DNA of 64,000 nucleotides, from NCBI GenBank assembly GCA_035048495.1, contig CM068552.1:11943501-12007500 (forward strand), given 5' to 3'. Below are positions 38,205 to 49,574 of the stretch, piece after piece. Numbering within the stretch: the first letter of the stretch is position 1; each line of letters begins with the position of its first letter. The position numbers and the translations under genes are program-made. Origin of the DNA: Euptelea pleiosperma. Taxonomy: Eukaryota > Streptophyta > Magnoliopsida > Ranunculales > Eupteleaceae. Under the pieces are notes generated by a model. That model was not told where the DNA came from. It made no database searches and saw only the letters and a list, made by a program, of their open reading frames with translations.

Positions 38205-38460
38205 GTTTTGGGTTTGAGCTGAATGAATAGTAAGATTTTTCTATCTGTCATACTTAGAACCCATATTGGATTGTTGGGTTGTCATTATTTCCTCTTTTGG
38301 AGACATGGTTTTAGGTTTCAAGTTTGGCATTAGATTCTTCCACCAAAAAAAAAAAAAGTTCGGCATTAGATTCTCTCAATGTATGTCTATATGTTCTAGA
38401 AGATTCCCAGTTCTTCTTTTAGTTGCTTTGAGCTCTTATTGGTGGTTCATAAAGATGAGG
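38205..38460 (+). repeat. Displaced copy of GLR upstream sequence (direct orientation)
   Basis: Lies just upstream of copy 3 but points the opposite way. Matches the 27535-27660 leader of copy 2 through ACCCATATTGGATTG, CTCTTTTGGAGACATGG and AGGTTTCAAGTTTGG. Its distal part, to GAGCTCTTATTGGTGGTTCA, is mirrored at 39641-40110. Confidence 0.7.
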
Positions 38461-39011
38461 TTGCAACTTTATTTAAGTAGGATTAGAGTTTGTACCAATC
38501 TTGCATTCTTCAATTAAGTATTGGTAACGTAAAAAGCTCATTCTCATGTTGCATTTCTTTTGAAGTTTCAGAATGTTGTACGTGGATTTCTATCGAAGGA
38601 AAGCCCCCAAATACTATGCCATTTGATTGATTCAAGTTCCGTGTGCTCGCTGCTCCTCGAGATCAAGGACAGGGTCGAACCGTTACGAAGTCCTGTGAAT
38701 TTCGCGAGAGGAGATGCTTTTGAAAGTGCTGTTGGTGAGGGAAAGCCATTAGAACCCGCTAGAAAAGCACGCTTGAGTTGAGAAATGTGTATAGACCACA
38801 AGGAGTCAATTTTGAGAAAGTGAACAGTGAGTATCATACTTCATAGTCCTAATTGTGGCATGTGAAAACGAGTAAAACTTTTATCACAGCCTTCCGAGGG
38901 ACCAATGGAGAATCGGTTGAGCGTAATGAGCTCTTCCTACAATCCGATGGCTGGGGGCGACTGAAAGGCGCTAATACCAAAAAGAAGAAGCCGTTCATTG
39001 TTATACACTTA

Positions 39012-39434
39012 CGTGGCGATTGGTAAAACTTTTTTCAGACCTTAAGTCTGAATGGGCTGCAATTAAGTGATTTCGATGATTAAGTGGCATTTGGTAAACA
39101 ACTTAATGTCTAAAAAAAAGTGAAATTCAGACGTAAGCAAAAAGTGAGCTGGGGGTCACTTGTTGCGGTAACTGGTTTCCGCAAAAAACATCTCCAAAAT
39201 AGATTCTATTATTCTCTCTTAAATATCCATAATGCCCTTTTTTTAAAACTTTCTATTTTAAAAACTTACAAAAGTGTCCTAATAAATATTTCAAAATACC
39301 CACAATGTCCTTAACTTAATTTTAAGACTTAAGATCCTTACCAAACAACCCAAATCAGACCTGAGTCATTAAGTTATCAGATCTTAAGCACTTTAAGCTT
39401 CTAGATCTGAAAACTTAATTTACCAAACGCCACC
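39012..39434. mobile_element. PIF/Harbinger-like MITE (TTA flanks)
   Basis: 423 bp. Ends CGTGGCGATTGGTAAAAC and (reverse) GGTGGCGTTTGGTAAATT, flanked on both sides by TTA (39009-39011 and 39435-39437). A 3-bp TTA/TAA duplication suits the Tourist/Harbinger group. Related fragment at 60310-60550. Confidence 0.6.
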
Positions 39435-39640
39435 TTAATCTTATCCGAAAAATCGCATCTGCTATGCATGCGGTATTTGACTCAGCCTCCGAGACATGAA
39501 CATCAAGCTCGTGAGCACGATTCGATAGAAATAAAAGGTCAATGACTTTGCTGGCTCACAAGAGGATGGATGGTAAGCCAAGCCTGTCCCCTGACGTTGA
39601 TTGTTCCCTGTCGAGGTAGTAAAGTTACAAAATCTTTTTG

Positions 39641-40110
39641 AACCACCAATAAGAGCTCAAAGCCATGGTTTAAAAAACGACGTTTAAATGATTTTAACGG
39701 GGCCGTTAAAACGCTAACGCCCAAGCCCGTTACGTTAAAAACCATTTTTACACATAATTTTAAATTTTGAATTTCAGCACCGTTTTTTCTGTTAAATTCT
39801 TTTTTTTTTCATTTTTGCCCCTAGCCGTTTCAATCCGTTTTAACGTAACGCCGCCAGTCCGTTACACCGTTAAAATTTCAGCGCCATTTTTTCAGTTAAA
39901 TTCCATTTTTTTTTTGTTTTTTTTCCCTGACCGTTTTAATCCGTTTTAACGGTTTTATCGGTAACGCCCCCAGTTCGTTACACTGTTAAAACGGCCTCCT
40001 TTAAACCTTGCTCAAAGCGACTAAAAGTAGAATTAGTAATCTTCTAGAACATACATACATTCAGAGGAATCTAATAACACCAAACTTGAAACCTAAAACC
40101 AGATGCTTTG
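39641..40110 (-). repeat. Inverted copy of GLR upstream sequence, split by a MITE
   Basis: TGAACCACCAATAAGAGCTC, then (after the 347-bp hAT-like MITE) GACTAAAAG...AATCTTCTAGAACATA and CCAAACTTGAAACCTAAAAC, which together are the reverse complement of 38300-38455. The pair forms a hairpin-like structure with a 1.2-kb loop. Confidence 0.75.
39664..40010. mobile_element. hAT-like MITE with 8-bp target duplication, upstream of GLR copy 3
   Basis: 347 bp of the same family as 834-1179 (ends CATGGTTTAAA and TTTAAACCTTG, interior CGTTTTAACG words). It is flanked by CTCAAAGC at 39656-39663 and 40011-40018. It interrupts one arm of an inverted duplication of GLR upstream sequence, so it arrived after the duplication. 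Confidence 0.82.
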
Positions 40111-40172
40111 AACGTTAACTCAAACCCAACACGTAGACAAAAAATAAAAAAAGTAAAATGTTTCAATACTAA

Positions 40173-40610
40173 GGAGGTGTTTGGATTGTCATTTTCAAAA
40201 ATATTTATTGTAAAAAAAATGACTTTTCTAAAAATATATTTTTGAAAATGTGTTTTTGGAAATGTGTTTTCTTAAAAAGTTTGTTTGGATCATCGTTAAT
40301 GCAAAATGTCTTTATATTCTTTAGGTTGGCCCCACCAATATAATGTCTATTTTTTTAGAAGGGGACTTCTACCAAAAACTGTTTCTTTGTTTATTATGTT
40401 CATTGAGGTAGCAAAATTTTAAAAAATCCTTTTTATTTGAAAAACAGCTTTCAGCTATTTTTAATAAAAAGACTTTTTGGCTTAAAAATATATTTTTATG
40501 GAATAAAGACTTTTGAAAAATGGCGATCCAAACAATCTATTATTTTGGAAAAAATATTTTTGTGGAAAAAAAGACTTATTCAAGTAAAAAATGGCGATCC
40601 AAACACCCCC
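40173..40610. mobile_element. PIF/Harbinger-like MITE (TAA flanks)
   Basis: 438 bp. Ends GGAGGTGTTTGGATTGTCAT and (reverse) GGGGGTGTTTGGATCGCCAT, flanked by TAA at 40170-40172 and 40611-40613. AT-rich, non-coding. Confidence 0.65.
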
Positions 40611-40619
40611 TAAGACAAC

Positions 40620-40765
40620 TACAAGGAAAACAAGAAATATCCATTATTGCCTCAAAATGTAAAATTTTCAATTTTTCCACTTTGTTCAAACTTCACCAGC
40701 AACCTCCCAAAGATTGTAAAAGATGATGCCATTGGTTGTAAATACACATCTTTAATTCTATCACT
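40620..40765 (-). repeat. Inverted copy of the distal upstream block of GLR copy 2
   Basis: On the minus strand it reads GTGTATTTACAAC... then TACAATCTTTGGGAGGTTGC and ACATTTTGAGGCAATAATGG, in the same order as 27226-27345. The orientation fits an authentic far-upstream region for copy 3. Confidence 0.75.
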
Positions 40766-40829
40766 TTTTACTTTTTAGTGATATCTTGTACGGAATCTAC
40801 CTTCTCAAAAAAAAAAAAAGGAAATGAAT

Positions 40830-41559
40830 AGTAGTAAACGGTAACGCCCCAAGCCCGTTATGTTAAAAACTGTTTTGACGCTTAGAAAATAATGGTCTTT
40901 TTTTTCGTTTTAGCGGCCATTATTTATTTTCATAAAAAAAATGGCCGTTACTTCCATCATTTCTGATAAATTTCCTTACTTTCATTGATGAAAATTTGAA
41001 AGTCAAATTATGAATTTCATCGCCATTTTTTCCATTAAATTTTTTTGTTTTTGCCCATGTCCATTACAATTCGTTTTAATTTCTGTTTTAACGGTAATGC
41101 CCCCAGTCCGTTATCCCAACAAGGGTAGAGGTGTTAATGGGTAAGCTCAGGCCCAATTTGATATGCATATTTTAGGCTTGTCACATTATGCTCAAGGCTT
41201 GGGCTGTAATTAGAGGCCCAACAGATCAGGCCTAGGGTTGATTTTTCACATTCCAGTAAATAAATGGGCTGGGCCCAGGTTATACATGAGCATTACCGAC
41301 TAGATCCAAAAGCAAAACAAGGCAACCCATCTGAAAATAGGCATGGATCCAAGTGTCATACTAGGTTGGGTGGGCTTAAGTCGGGCCAGGGCTTCTGAAT
41401 ATTAGTGTTTGTGCTGTTGATCATAAGATTATTTTTTATTTCTTCTGATTTTAACTTTGTTTTCAGAGTGATTTGCTTTAATTTTGTTTAACTCTGTTTT
41501 CTGATTAAAAGATAATCCAAACATCAAATGTTTGTATAGAGAGGCGACTCAATGGCTTC
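40830..41559. repeat. hAT-like MITE remnant and GGCCCGA-type repeat downstream of PILS
   Basis: 40836-41120 has AACGGTAACGCCCC...CCCAGTCCGTTA words of the hAT-like family without clean ends. 41135-41390 is rich in GGCCCA/GGGCTGGGCC words, also found at 46640-47030. Such GGCCC-rich blocks are common dispersed plant repeats. No gene. Confidence 0.4.
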
Positions 41560-41565
41560 TTTATT
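41560..41565 (-). terminator. Candidate AATAAA polyadenylation signal of the PILS gene
   Basis: AATAAA on the minus strand, about 226 nt past the PILS stop, in a sensible position for a plant 3' UTR. It is a single motif and plants tolerate variants, so this is suggestive only. Confidence 0.4.
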
Positions 41566-41790
41566 GCAATCATATTGCAAACAAAACCCTAACCATCAAA
41601 GGATCTCGGCTTGAGAGCTGAACCCGAACGACGCCGGAACTTAATTACAATCAAATTCGACAAAAAAAAAAAAAAGAATTTATAGAAAGTGTATAAATAT
41701 ATCAATCAAGCAACATTGAATGACTACTTCAAGGGGAGGATCTCTCTCAGAGATCACTGCCATACGGTTATTCCCATCTGCCGAAGATGT

Positions 41791-44700
41791 TCAAGACAGG
41801 ATATACATGTAGAGCGTCGACCAAACAGTAAGGGCGAGAGCTGCGACCAAATACGTCCACAGGAAGAGGACGGAACACTCTTCTTGACCCACATCGAACA
41901 GTTGGGTCATAGTACCTACATGGTAGTCATCAATATCGACCCGTAGTTACACTTAACGTGTGCATTATAAAAGGATTAAGGAAAACATTAATGTCAAATA
42001 TTTGATAATTACATACCGATATTCATGGCAGGTGGCAGGGTAAATTGTAACATTAGCACGTATCGGTACAATGGGTCGGGTGGGAGGAAACCAAGCATAC
42101 CAGCTGCTTTAACCACACCCATCCCAATCACTGGAAGGATCATGTATCGCGCACAAATAACCCCAATAATGACCAATGGCCTTAATCTCGCCGAGCGTAA
42201 ACCTGTTTAAGTTAAAATTTGATAACAACATATTAAAATACTAAATTTTCACATTTTTTCGGTAGTGAAGATGGGCGATTTATCAAAGATCTTTTACCTT
42301 GGGTGAGGTTACCCCCTAGAATAAGAGTGATGCAAGGTATTGTTCCATCCCTACACAAATGAGTAATTCTGATGTCAACAAGAATTTGAAAATGGCAATT
42401 TAAATGAAATTAAAATTACTTTGGGAGCTTTATTGGGCAGATGGCCTCGGATATCTGCCTCCCCAAGGGGGAAAAGTCCTTTGGAGGATGCTACCTTTCA
42501 CAGTCCTTTGGGGTCTTTGGTTGGAGAGAAATAAGTCTTTCTTATATAGTCGGGGAAGTATTTTCCCAGAGACGAGAGGAATTTTCTTTGCAAACATGGT
42601 TTTTAGGTTTGCGGCTGTCATGGGTTGTAAGTAGTGCGTTGTAGTGTTTTTTGTTGTTTTGGCAGTTCCCACTACCCTTTGTTCTTTCGAGATCTCCTCG
42701 ATCTCTCTTTTTATATCATGCTTGGACTTGTAAAAAAACAGTAAAGCAACACTGATAATCTGCATGTATTTGAATTATGCATACCCTAGTAATTTGATAG
42801 AGTCTTGGATCACTCGAAGGGGAGCACCGTCACCAATGATGAGATTTTTCAGCCAAGGAGTTGCCCCAAATATGAATCCCACAATCTGATATGGTAAGGA
42901 GAAACACAAATTTGTTTACCTTTGAGATAATTACAGAAAAAAGGCTTTGAAACACTTCTTAGGGATAGAGAATAGAGATCTTAAGAAGACTTACTGCAGC
43001 AATGGTTGGAGGCGCCAATAACTCCTCCACAAATTGGTGAAGAACTCTCGTTAGTTTGTCCCAAGATGACACCTTGTCACCCCCAAGCTTCCCGCCAGAT
43101 AACTGTGGTACAATCTGAAATGGAAGTAATTTGAAAACATAATTCCATTGTTATGACCTAACCAATACTCCAAAAGCACCTATGTGATAGTGGAGCGGAA
43201 AGCTAAACCATTATACAATTTGGGTCATAACATTCCACCATGCTTCCAAGGATAACATCTACGATGGCCCACTCTAAGGCAGCTTTGACTCCGGTACCAC
43301 TTTTTTTTCACTTTTGTAAGTAGGACCCTGAGCATTTTTTCCAATACCCCTATTTTCTCTTTTTTCTTTTTCCTGAGCGAGCCCCAAGTAGCCCTTTTCT
43401 CAGGTCGCCCCTCCCATGACTTGAACCCGTGACGTGGAGTTTGACTCTAATACCAAATGTTAGGAACCTAACCAATAATCCAAAAGCACCTAGGTGATAG
43501 TGGATCGGAAAGCTAAGCCCTTATATAGTTTGGGTCATGACACCCACAATCAGACAAGCATATAAAGAACTCATCAAGACAAATGGGACTTACAGCTTGG
43601 CTTTCCGAGTTGTCATCAATGGGCTTTGTTGATGGAACAAGTATTGCCACCTGATCTTGATCTTCACCCTTGAGAAGGTTGGTTTCCCCATTGGCATCTA
43701 AATCCTTGTTGGGTATCTTTGAGGATGACTCCTCAGCCATTTTAAGTGCTTTGTAAGTTACGGATGAACTTCGTATAAGATGGTAGGTGTAAGTCCAAAT
43801 GAAAAAACCACCAAGCTGCATTTGAAATGAAATAGGCCTCAAATTAGCCAGTAACAAAATGAAACAACACTAATCAATCATCAAATATAGGCTACGACTC
43901 CAGAATCAACCCAATCAGATGGATCATAAAATTCATTCTATCACACTCTAATTGAAATAGTACTGATACAGAAAAAGAAAATTAAGATCTCTTTACCGCC
44001 ATGGAGAAAGATGCATAGGAGAGTCCAATAGAGCTGCAGATACTTCGTTCACCGAATGGGCTGCCATCCTCATTACAGATTGCAGGGACGATTATCAATA
44101 GAAGGTTTCCCAAATTTCCTGCTCAAAATATTGCAAGCTAATGAGAACTCCAAACGTACTTCAAATGCATATTGAGAAAGAGCTGAAAACTAGGGATTCT
44201 GAGACAATGACCTGCTGAACATGTAGCAATGACCAGGCCGTTTAGATGCGGTTCGGGTTTCAGTATTTTTACGACTATCCATCCAAGGATTCCCCCAAAT
44301 AAAAAGGTTAGCCCGATGTTAACGGGCATAAACCACCTGAAGAGAAGATCAAACAAAAATGGGGTTTGGAATATTAGTAATCACCTTAGGAAGGGATGAT
44401 AATTGGAATAAAGTAGTTATAGCAACAATGGTTTAAAGATGTCAGCCATGAAAGTTGTGCACACTGGGGAGTCACCTAGGATATCCCCTAGGCTAAAAAT
44501 TAGCCATTTCGAAAGATCCCCATGATTAATTCAATGGAATCGTTTTTATAATTTGAACGGACCACAAGAATGAAACATATCGGATAGTTAGATTCATTCG
44601 ATCTAGCTAATTTTCATGGTAGGGGTTTTTGGGTCAAAATTAGTTGTTTATATCATTTTGAGATGGACCCACATTTTGGGGATGTATAGAGTTGTTCATT

Positions 44701-44899
44701 TAACAAAAAAAAGGGTATTTTAATAACACCCTCTGAAATTTGAAAGTAATTAATGATATCCCCTTATACTTACAAATTTACGATTACCCCCTTGACATAG
44801 TTTAACCTAATTTGACTAACGTTTTAACGTGATATGCATCATGTGCCTATTAATGCACTTATGAAACCATAATATTGCAAAATGATGTGTGATTCGCCT

Positions 44900-44938
<39 letters not shown>

Positions 44939-45846
44939 ATTACTATAAGGGGGTATTACTGAATAATTTCAAATTTTATGGGGTATTACTAAAACGCCCA
45001 AAAAATTCATTTAACATCAACGCGATCCAAAACAGGATCGACCCATCTCACCCGGGACAAAGTGAGACTCCTTTGTAAAATAATGATTTCAGGGTGAGAC
45101 AGAGCCTGGTTTGGATCGGGCTTTGATCTAGACCAGGATCGGCCCGACTTTGAACAATGATAGGTATGGACCTTGTTTGCCTTATTTATTATTGCGATTT
45201 ATGAAAGCCCATAATTAGTATCATTAGTATTATTTAATAATGCTCACCTAGGACACCCCCAGGACTTAAAATTGGCCATTTCGGAAGATCCCCACCATCC
45301 AATCAATGGACACAGGCATCTGAATAATTTCAACCGATCGACCACAAGAAACATATCAATTCATTCGATAAGGTTGATCCTTGCGCGAGGCAAGACCTAT
45401 CGAATGGTGGATACTTCCCCTCTACATTTGTGCCAACCATGTACAATTTCTGTAGTTCTTGCTATATAACCAAGATAAAATGAGGAAAAACAAAATTTAC
45501 AAACTTCATAAGATGATCATGGAAGGCTTTACCATGAAATGATGTCTTGGAGCGTGACAGTCTTGGCCAGACTTGCAAACATAAGTGATGGAGTGAACAC
45601 TATGAACACAACCTACATTTCCAAGATATCTCATATTAAAGTCTAATTAAATGCACAAAAAGAACAAGAAAGCTAACAATGTACTTACAAATGTTTATGT
45701 ATGTGTAATACCTTGTTCATGTGTCTTCGAGCATCGACTGGGAGAAGGTTGCAATACCCAGTTGCCATGAAAGCCCCTAGAACACTGATGATGAGGACCT
45801 GCAAGACCGGCATGGTCGCCACCTCGAAGAGTGTCCAGAAACCCAT
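41791..45846 (-). CDS. PILS: PIN-LIKES (PILS) auxin carrier, ten coding exons
   Basis: Predicted auxin carrier of the endoplasmic reticulum (PIN-LIKES family). Exons: 45846-45712, 45612-45533, 44336-44212, 44118-43997, 43815-43594, 43114-42995, 42885-42785, 42350-42298, 42202-42017, 41915-41791. They total 1269 nt, giving 422 residues, normal for the family, with every junction in phase. The N-terminal half begins MGFWTLFEVATMPVLQVL and carries hydrophobic helices. A hydrophilic loop follows (about 175-230, exon 5, with NKDLDANGETNLLKGEDQ), then a second set of helices. Family motifs seen include DIISWWFMPVNIG, CNEDGSPFG, LTLILGGNL-type ILGGNL, DPLYRYVLMLQFTLPPAMN and DVGQEECSVLFLWTY. One donor is a weak GTCATT at 44211. 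Closest in feel to the Arabidopsis PILS3/5 group; exact orthology not claimed. Introns host a LINE tail, a miniature LTR element and a 32-G run, none touching exons. Confidence 0.93.
42404..42740 (+). mobile_element. 3' tail of a second LINE inside a PILS intron
   Basis: Short stretch between PILS exons 7 and 8, plus strand. It encodes ILWRMLPFTVLWGLWLERN-type sequence (after a run of related residues), the tail seen after the zf-RVT domain in plant L1-type ORF2. It ends at a TAG near 42634, followed by a non-coding tail and a short A-rich end (42731-42738). It is 5'-truncated to about 340 bp. No target duplication was recognised. Confidence 0.6.
43149..43542 (-). mobile_element. Candidate TRIM (miniature LTR retrotransposon) in PILS intron 5
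   Basis: Two direct repeats of 84-85 bp (43149-43232 and 43458-43542) with TG...CA ends surround about 225 bp without coding capacity. Read on the minus strand, the inner edge of the first LTR is followed by TTTGGTATTAGAGTC, close to the TGGTATCAGAGC primer site complementary to plant initiator tRNA-Met. Flanking 5-bp duplications are not convincing (TCCAT versus CCCAC). It lies wholly within the intron. Confidence 0.6.
44900..44931. repeat. 32-base G homopolymer in a PILS intron
   Basis: Uninterrupted G from 44900 to 44931 on the plus strand, so C in the PILS transcript. It lies in the 1.2-kb intron 44337-45532, surrounded by GGGGGTATTACT-type repeat text. Confidence 0.95.
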
Positions 45847-46379
45847 CTTTGTGTTGTCCAGTGATCGCCAAGGATGGAATGAAGATGGGTTTTATTCTTC
45901 TCCCTACTGCACTTGTGTAGCTAGCTACTTGGACCTTTTAAAGATTCTAATAGAATAGTAAGAAAATCCTGAGAGAAAGAAAGAGACCATTTTAGTGTTC
46001 AAACTGAAAAACAGATCATAAGATTCCAATGTCAGTGCCCGCGGCACACTTGATCGAAAGAAAGGATGTAAGAAATTCATCTTATATCCGGACTAGCCAT
46101 TAAACCGGCCCCACCTTGAAGATCTCCCAGGTTAAAACTTAAACTGATTGAATAATTACAACCATCTAATCTAGAAACTGTTTCATGGACCGTTCAGTAA
46201 TTCAACCTGATTTTAATGCATTAGATCAGACGATGATTGGGATCGTTTGATCCATTTTTTTTTTGGCTGGATTCATCTCATCTGCCCAACAGGCCACAGT
46301 GTTACTCTTAAGGTAAAATTTATAGCCTCAATAACTTTTATACTTATTTAAGATATATTTCGGATCGTTTGATCCAAGT

Positions 46380-47040
46380 TGATGGTGTACTAGGAAATGT
46401 CCTAAGTAAGACAACGGATTAAAATCTCGGAATCAGTGGGAGTCAATCCCGATCTGGATTAGCCCGATCAAATTTGGTCTCGGGCTATCTTGCGCCAGTC
46501 ATTTTGAGGCCAGACAATCCCTGATTGAATGGATCGTTGCTGCCGATCTCAATCTGGATCAGCCGAGACTTCGAACCATGGGTGGGACCTAGTATCATCA
46601 ATCAGGCTGATTTTTTCGTTAATCCGATCATGTGGCATAAGGGTGTCAATTTGTCCCAAGGCCCGAAAAGGCCCAAAGCCCAAACTTCAGACAGCCAGAC
46701 CCGACCCAACGTCAATTTTTTGGTCCTCTAAGCCCGAGCATGGCCTGAAGTAAGGCCTAAATCCCAAAGCCCAGGCCCAAACACCTCTTGGCCTGCGAAA
46801 AGGATACGGGGCCCAACGGTTTCTTCGTTCTCCCCTCCCCTTCCCTCCCAGGTACCCCTCCCTACACCCTACAATTCACCACGTACTCCCCACCTAAGCC
46901 CCAAAATAGGCTCGAAATAGGCCCGGCTCATAGGTTGGGCTTCGGGCTAGACCTCGTCCCGAAGGTAAATTGACCAGCCTGGCCTGGCCCGACCCGAGGC
47001 CCATAAAAAAACACGAAATTTCTGGACCCGGCTGAAGGTG
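46380..47040. repeat. Dispersed repeats in the PILS leader intron
   Basis: 46420-46620 shares CAGCCGAGACTTCGAACCAT and a right-arm piece with the 8.6-kb region. 46650-47030 is GGCCCGA/AAGCCC-rich. No coding potential. Confidence 0.4.
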
Positions 47041-48264
47041 ACATCAACATTATTGATCTGCAAGGAGTCAAAAAGTCCCCACCTGCACATAAGACATTAA
47101 TTAATTAAAGTACAAAATTCTCTCCACTATGTGCACATGGCAACGAGTCCGTCATCTTGCAAACGATCTCTTGACTGTCTATATCACCAATCACACAATT
47201 GGACGGTCAATAATCTCAATAAAGGTCCATGGAAATGGGAGCATCAAATCTGTAAGATCAGTCAGATAAATCTGATCTTAAGGACCAAGGTTTGACTTGA
47301 GAGATACAGATCACAGATGAACGAGTATGAATAAGGTTCCTTTGGAATGGCAAGGGTTTTCCCATTGGAACAAACTTCCACTTGCCGATATAATCACCAC
47401 CACAAGTACAAGTGGGTCCACAACCACAAGCCGTGGATCATCAGATCTCAAAGATCCAGAGTCCACAAGACATTAAAACTTCTAAAATTTCAATTCACAA
47501 CTTTACGCATCTCGTAGTATGGTCGTCCTTAGGTCCACGCATTAGGGACTCGCGCATTAATGAGCTTAAGAACAAAATTGGTTTCCCGCATTTTCTGCCA
47601 TAGAAAATCGTACTGTCATCAACAACAAAACGGACTCCGTAAGATCCCGAGGACAATCCAATGGTGTGGAACTAGGATGACATCCTCCTCTGGTTGACAC
47701 AGAGAAATCAATCTCTATAGCTCTGTAAGGGCCAGGTGGCGCTTGATTAACATGAATTAGGGATTACTATCCACGTGTAAATGTGTAATGAGTTTTGGTT
47801 TTTCCTATTCACACATGCAATTAATTCATTAATTTACTAACATCCACAAACACCTCAAAACTTTCCAGGTAAAAGAAATTACTAAATTAATTAGGAAATC
47901 TAAAAAACATTAAAAAATTAAGAACAGGTGAAAAGGGTAAGAAAGAGCTCTATCGCCATCGAAACCCAGTAAAGGCAAACAGAGAACTTTTTTTTTTTTT
48001 TTTTCAGTTCAAAACGAAGAAATAATCACCCCCGTAAGATTAATTTGTTTAGAAATCAGAAAGCAAACACGAACAACACCACAAGTTAGGATCTCCAGAA
48101 AATACCGAGAAAATAAGAAACACATAAAATAATAAAAGATGTAAAATATACAAAATTTCCGGATTTCATCGTTTTTTTTTTTTTTTGAGAAGAAACAGAG
48201 CTGCAATCAGCAACAAAAACAAGATCAAGTCACTAAAAGTGAAAGCGAAGAAGAAAGAACGAAT

Positions 48265-48268
<4 letters not shown>

Positions 48269-48309
<41 letters not shown>
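48269..48309. repeat. (GA)n microsatellite near the PILS first exon
   Basis: About 20 GA units on the plus strand, (CT)n in the PILS sense strand, about 160 bp inside the leader intron. CT tracts near plant transcription starts are common and can be bound by GAGA-type factors; that role here is inference. Confidence 0.9.
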
Positions 48310-48315
<6 letters not shown>

Positions 48316-48659
48316 TTTGATCTCTGCAACTACGCAAGAAATAGATTTTAAACCTGAAACAAACAGAATACAGAAAAAAAAAATAGATCGGATCTTGATT
48401 CGTGAAGCTGCATCTGAACAACATGAAAAGCATTAAAAATAAATCTAGAGAGAGAGATGAAAGAACCTGCAATCGAGTCTGGGTTGAAAAAAGAGGGATC
48501 TAGAGATCCTCTGAGCAAAGGGGGAAGAAGAGAAGGAAGGAGAGAGAGGGAGTTGCAGAGGAGGAGCAGATGCCATGAGAATCGCCAATCTTTAAACACT
48601 CCTTCGATTAAGAGGTACGTAGTGGTGTTTAAAACGGAGGTGTATATATAGATGGATTG

Positions 48660-49134
48660 AAAGGAACACAATAAGTGAGAGACAGACAACACCGCCCCCA
48701 TATCGAGACTCACGGATGGACATACGTACACATCACCCCGCCTCTTTTTTTTTTTTCCTATTTCTCCTCTGCCGAGAAAACACTTGAATGATTTGGGAAG
48801 TGAAATGACGGTTTTATCCTCTCCTCTTCTTTCACAAATGTAAAATGTTTCCGGTTCTATTAAAACTATTCTACTACCTTGTCATATTTATATGATCATC
48901 CCAATCCATTGCATTTATTTGGATGGCTTACGTTTGGAATAAAATTATAGACGGTTAAGATTATCTGATCTGTTTGGATGGAATCATCTCCAGCGTTGGG
49001 ATCCGTAGTAATGTCGTTATAATAGTAGTAGATTTATGGTAACACGTTTTTAAAGTTGGAGCTACAGCTGTAACTTTAAAGGTTGGAGGTAGGGGACTAA
49101 AAATCTTTGATGATGAACTTCCGTTTGAGAAACA
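48660..49134. other. PILS upstream region, no other gene
   Basis: Proximal promoter of the PILS gene on the minus strand up to the first palindromic MITE. It holds a poly-T run (48745-48757). No further motif claimed. Confidence 0.35.
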
Positions 49135-49538
49135 GAGTAAACCTTTGCTCACTGCATGCTTTGAGCGAAGCCGATCACAGCACACAATACGAAGTACGAA
49201 CCACATGGCACACGATGCCGACCGTCTGGATGTTTGACCAATCACTAGATGGACTTACAAACCAAATATAAACCTGATCAGTGATTTATAAGCGTTGGAT
49301 TGAAGTTATTTACATGGGTTGATTTTAACTCTAGGAATTTGAGCATTATTGAGCGTTATTTGGGAGCAAAGATCCAAAGTTTGTGAATCACTAATCAGGC
49401 TGATTTTTTGTTTGCAGGTCTTCTGAGGGACTGGCCAAACATCCATACGGTTGGCGTCCTCTAATAGTGTGCCACGTGGCTCACATTTTGTTCTGTGATT
49501 GGCTTCGCTCACAGCATGCAGCGAGCAAAGGTTTACTG
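49135..49538. mobile_element. Palindromic Mutator-like MITE, complete
   Basis: Ends GAGTAAACCTTTGCTCACTG and mirror (GCGAGCAAAGGTTTAC), pairing for about 190 bp. Outer arm GCGAAGCCGATCACAG; inner arm with CCACGTGGC on the right (49470-49479). It shares the GAGTAAA terminus with the short MITEs. Confidence 0.7.
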
Positions 49539-49574
49539 AAGGACTAAAGCCTGAGCGCAATATGACGTGACACA

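Larger units (their letters stand above)
45847..48650 (-). promoter_or_regulatory. PILS leader: TATA box, 5' UTR exon and 2.5-kb leader intron
   Basis: The ATG exon seems to begin at 45968, after a pyrimidine-rich acceptor (CTTTCTTTCTCTCAG). About 122 nt of 5' UTR precede the ATG. A matching donor, GATTGCAG|GTTCTTTC, sits at 48468/48467, making an upstream non-coding exon of pyrimidine-rich sequence (about 48468-48610). A TATATATA stretch lies at 48641-48650, roughly where a TATA box would be expected. The leader intron (45969-48467) contains a long CT/GA microsatellite (48269-48309), a poly-T run (47990-48004) and old repeat sequence (46380-47040). This is a by-eye model; a full-length cDNA would settle it. 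Confidence 0.55.

Noticed and set aside
48237..48731. Ser/Leu-rich frames opposite the PILS first exon
   Set aside because: They arise from the GA/CT microsatellite and pyrimidine-rich leader, with no domain.
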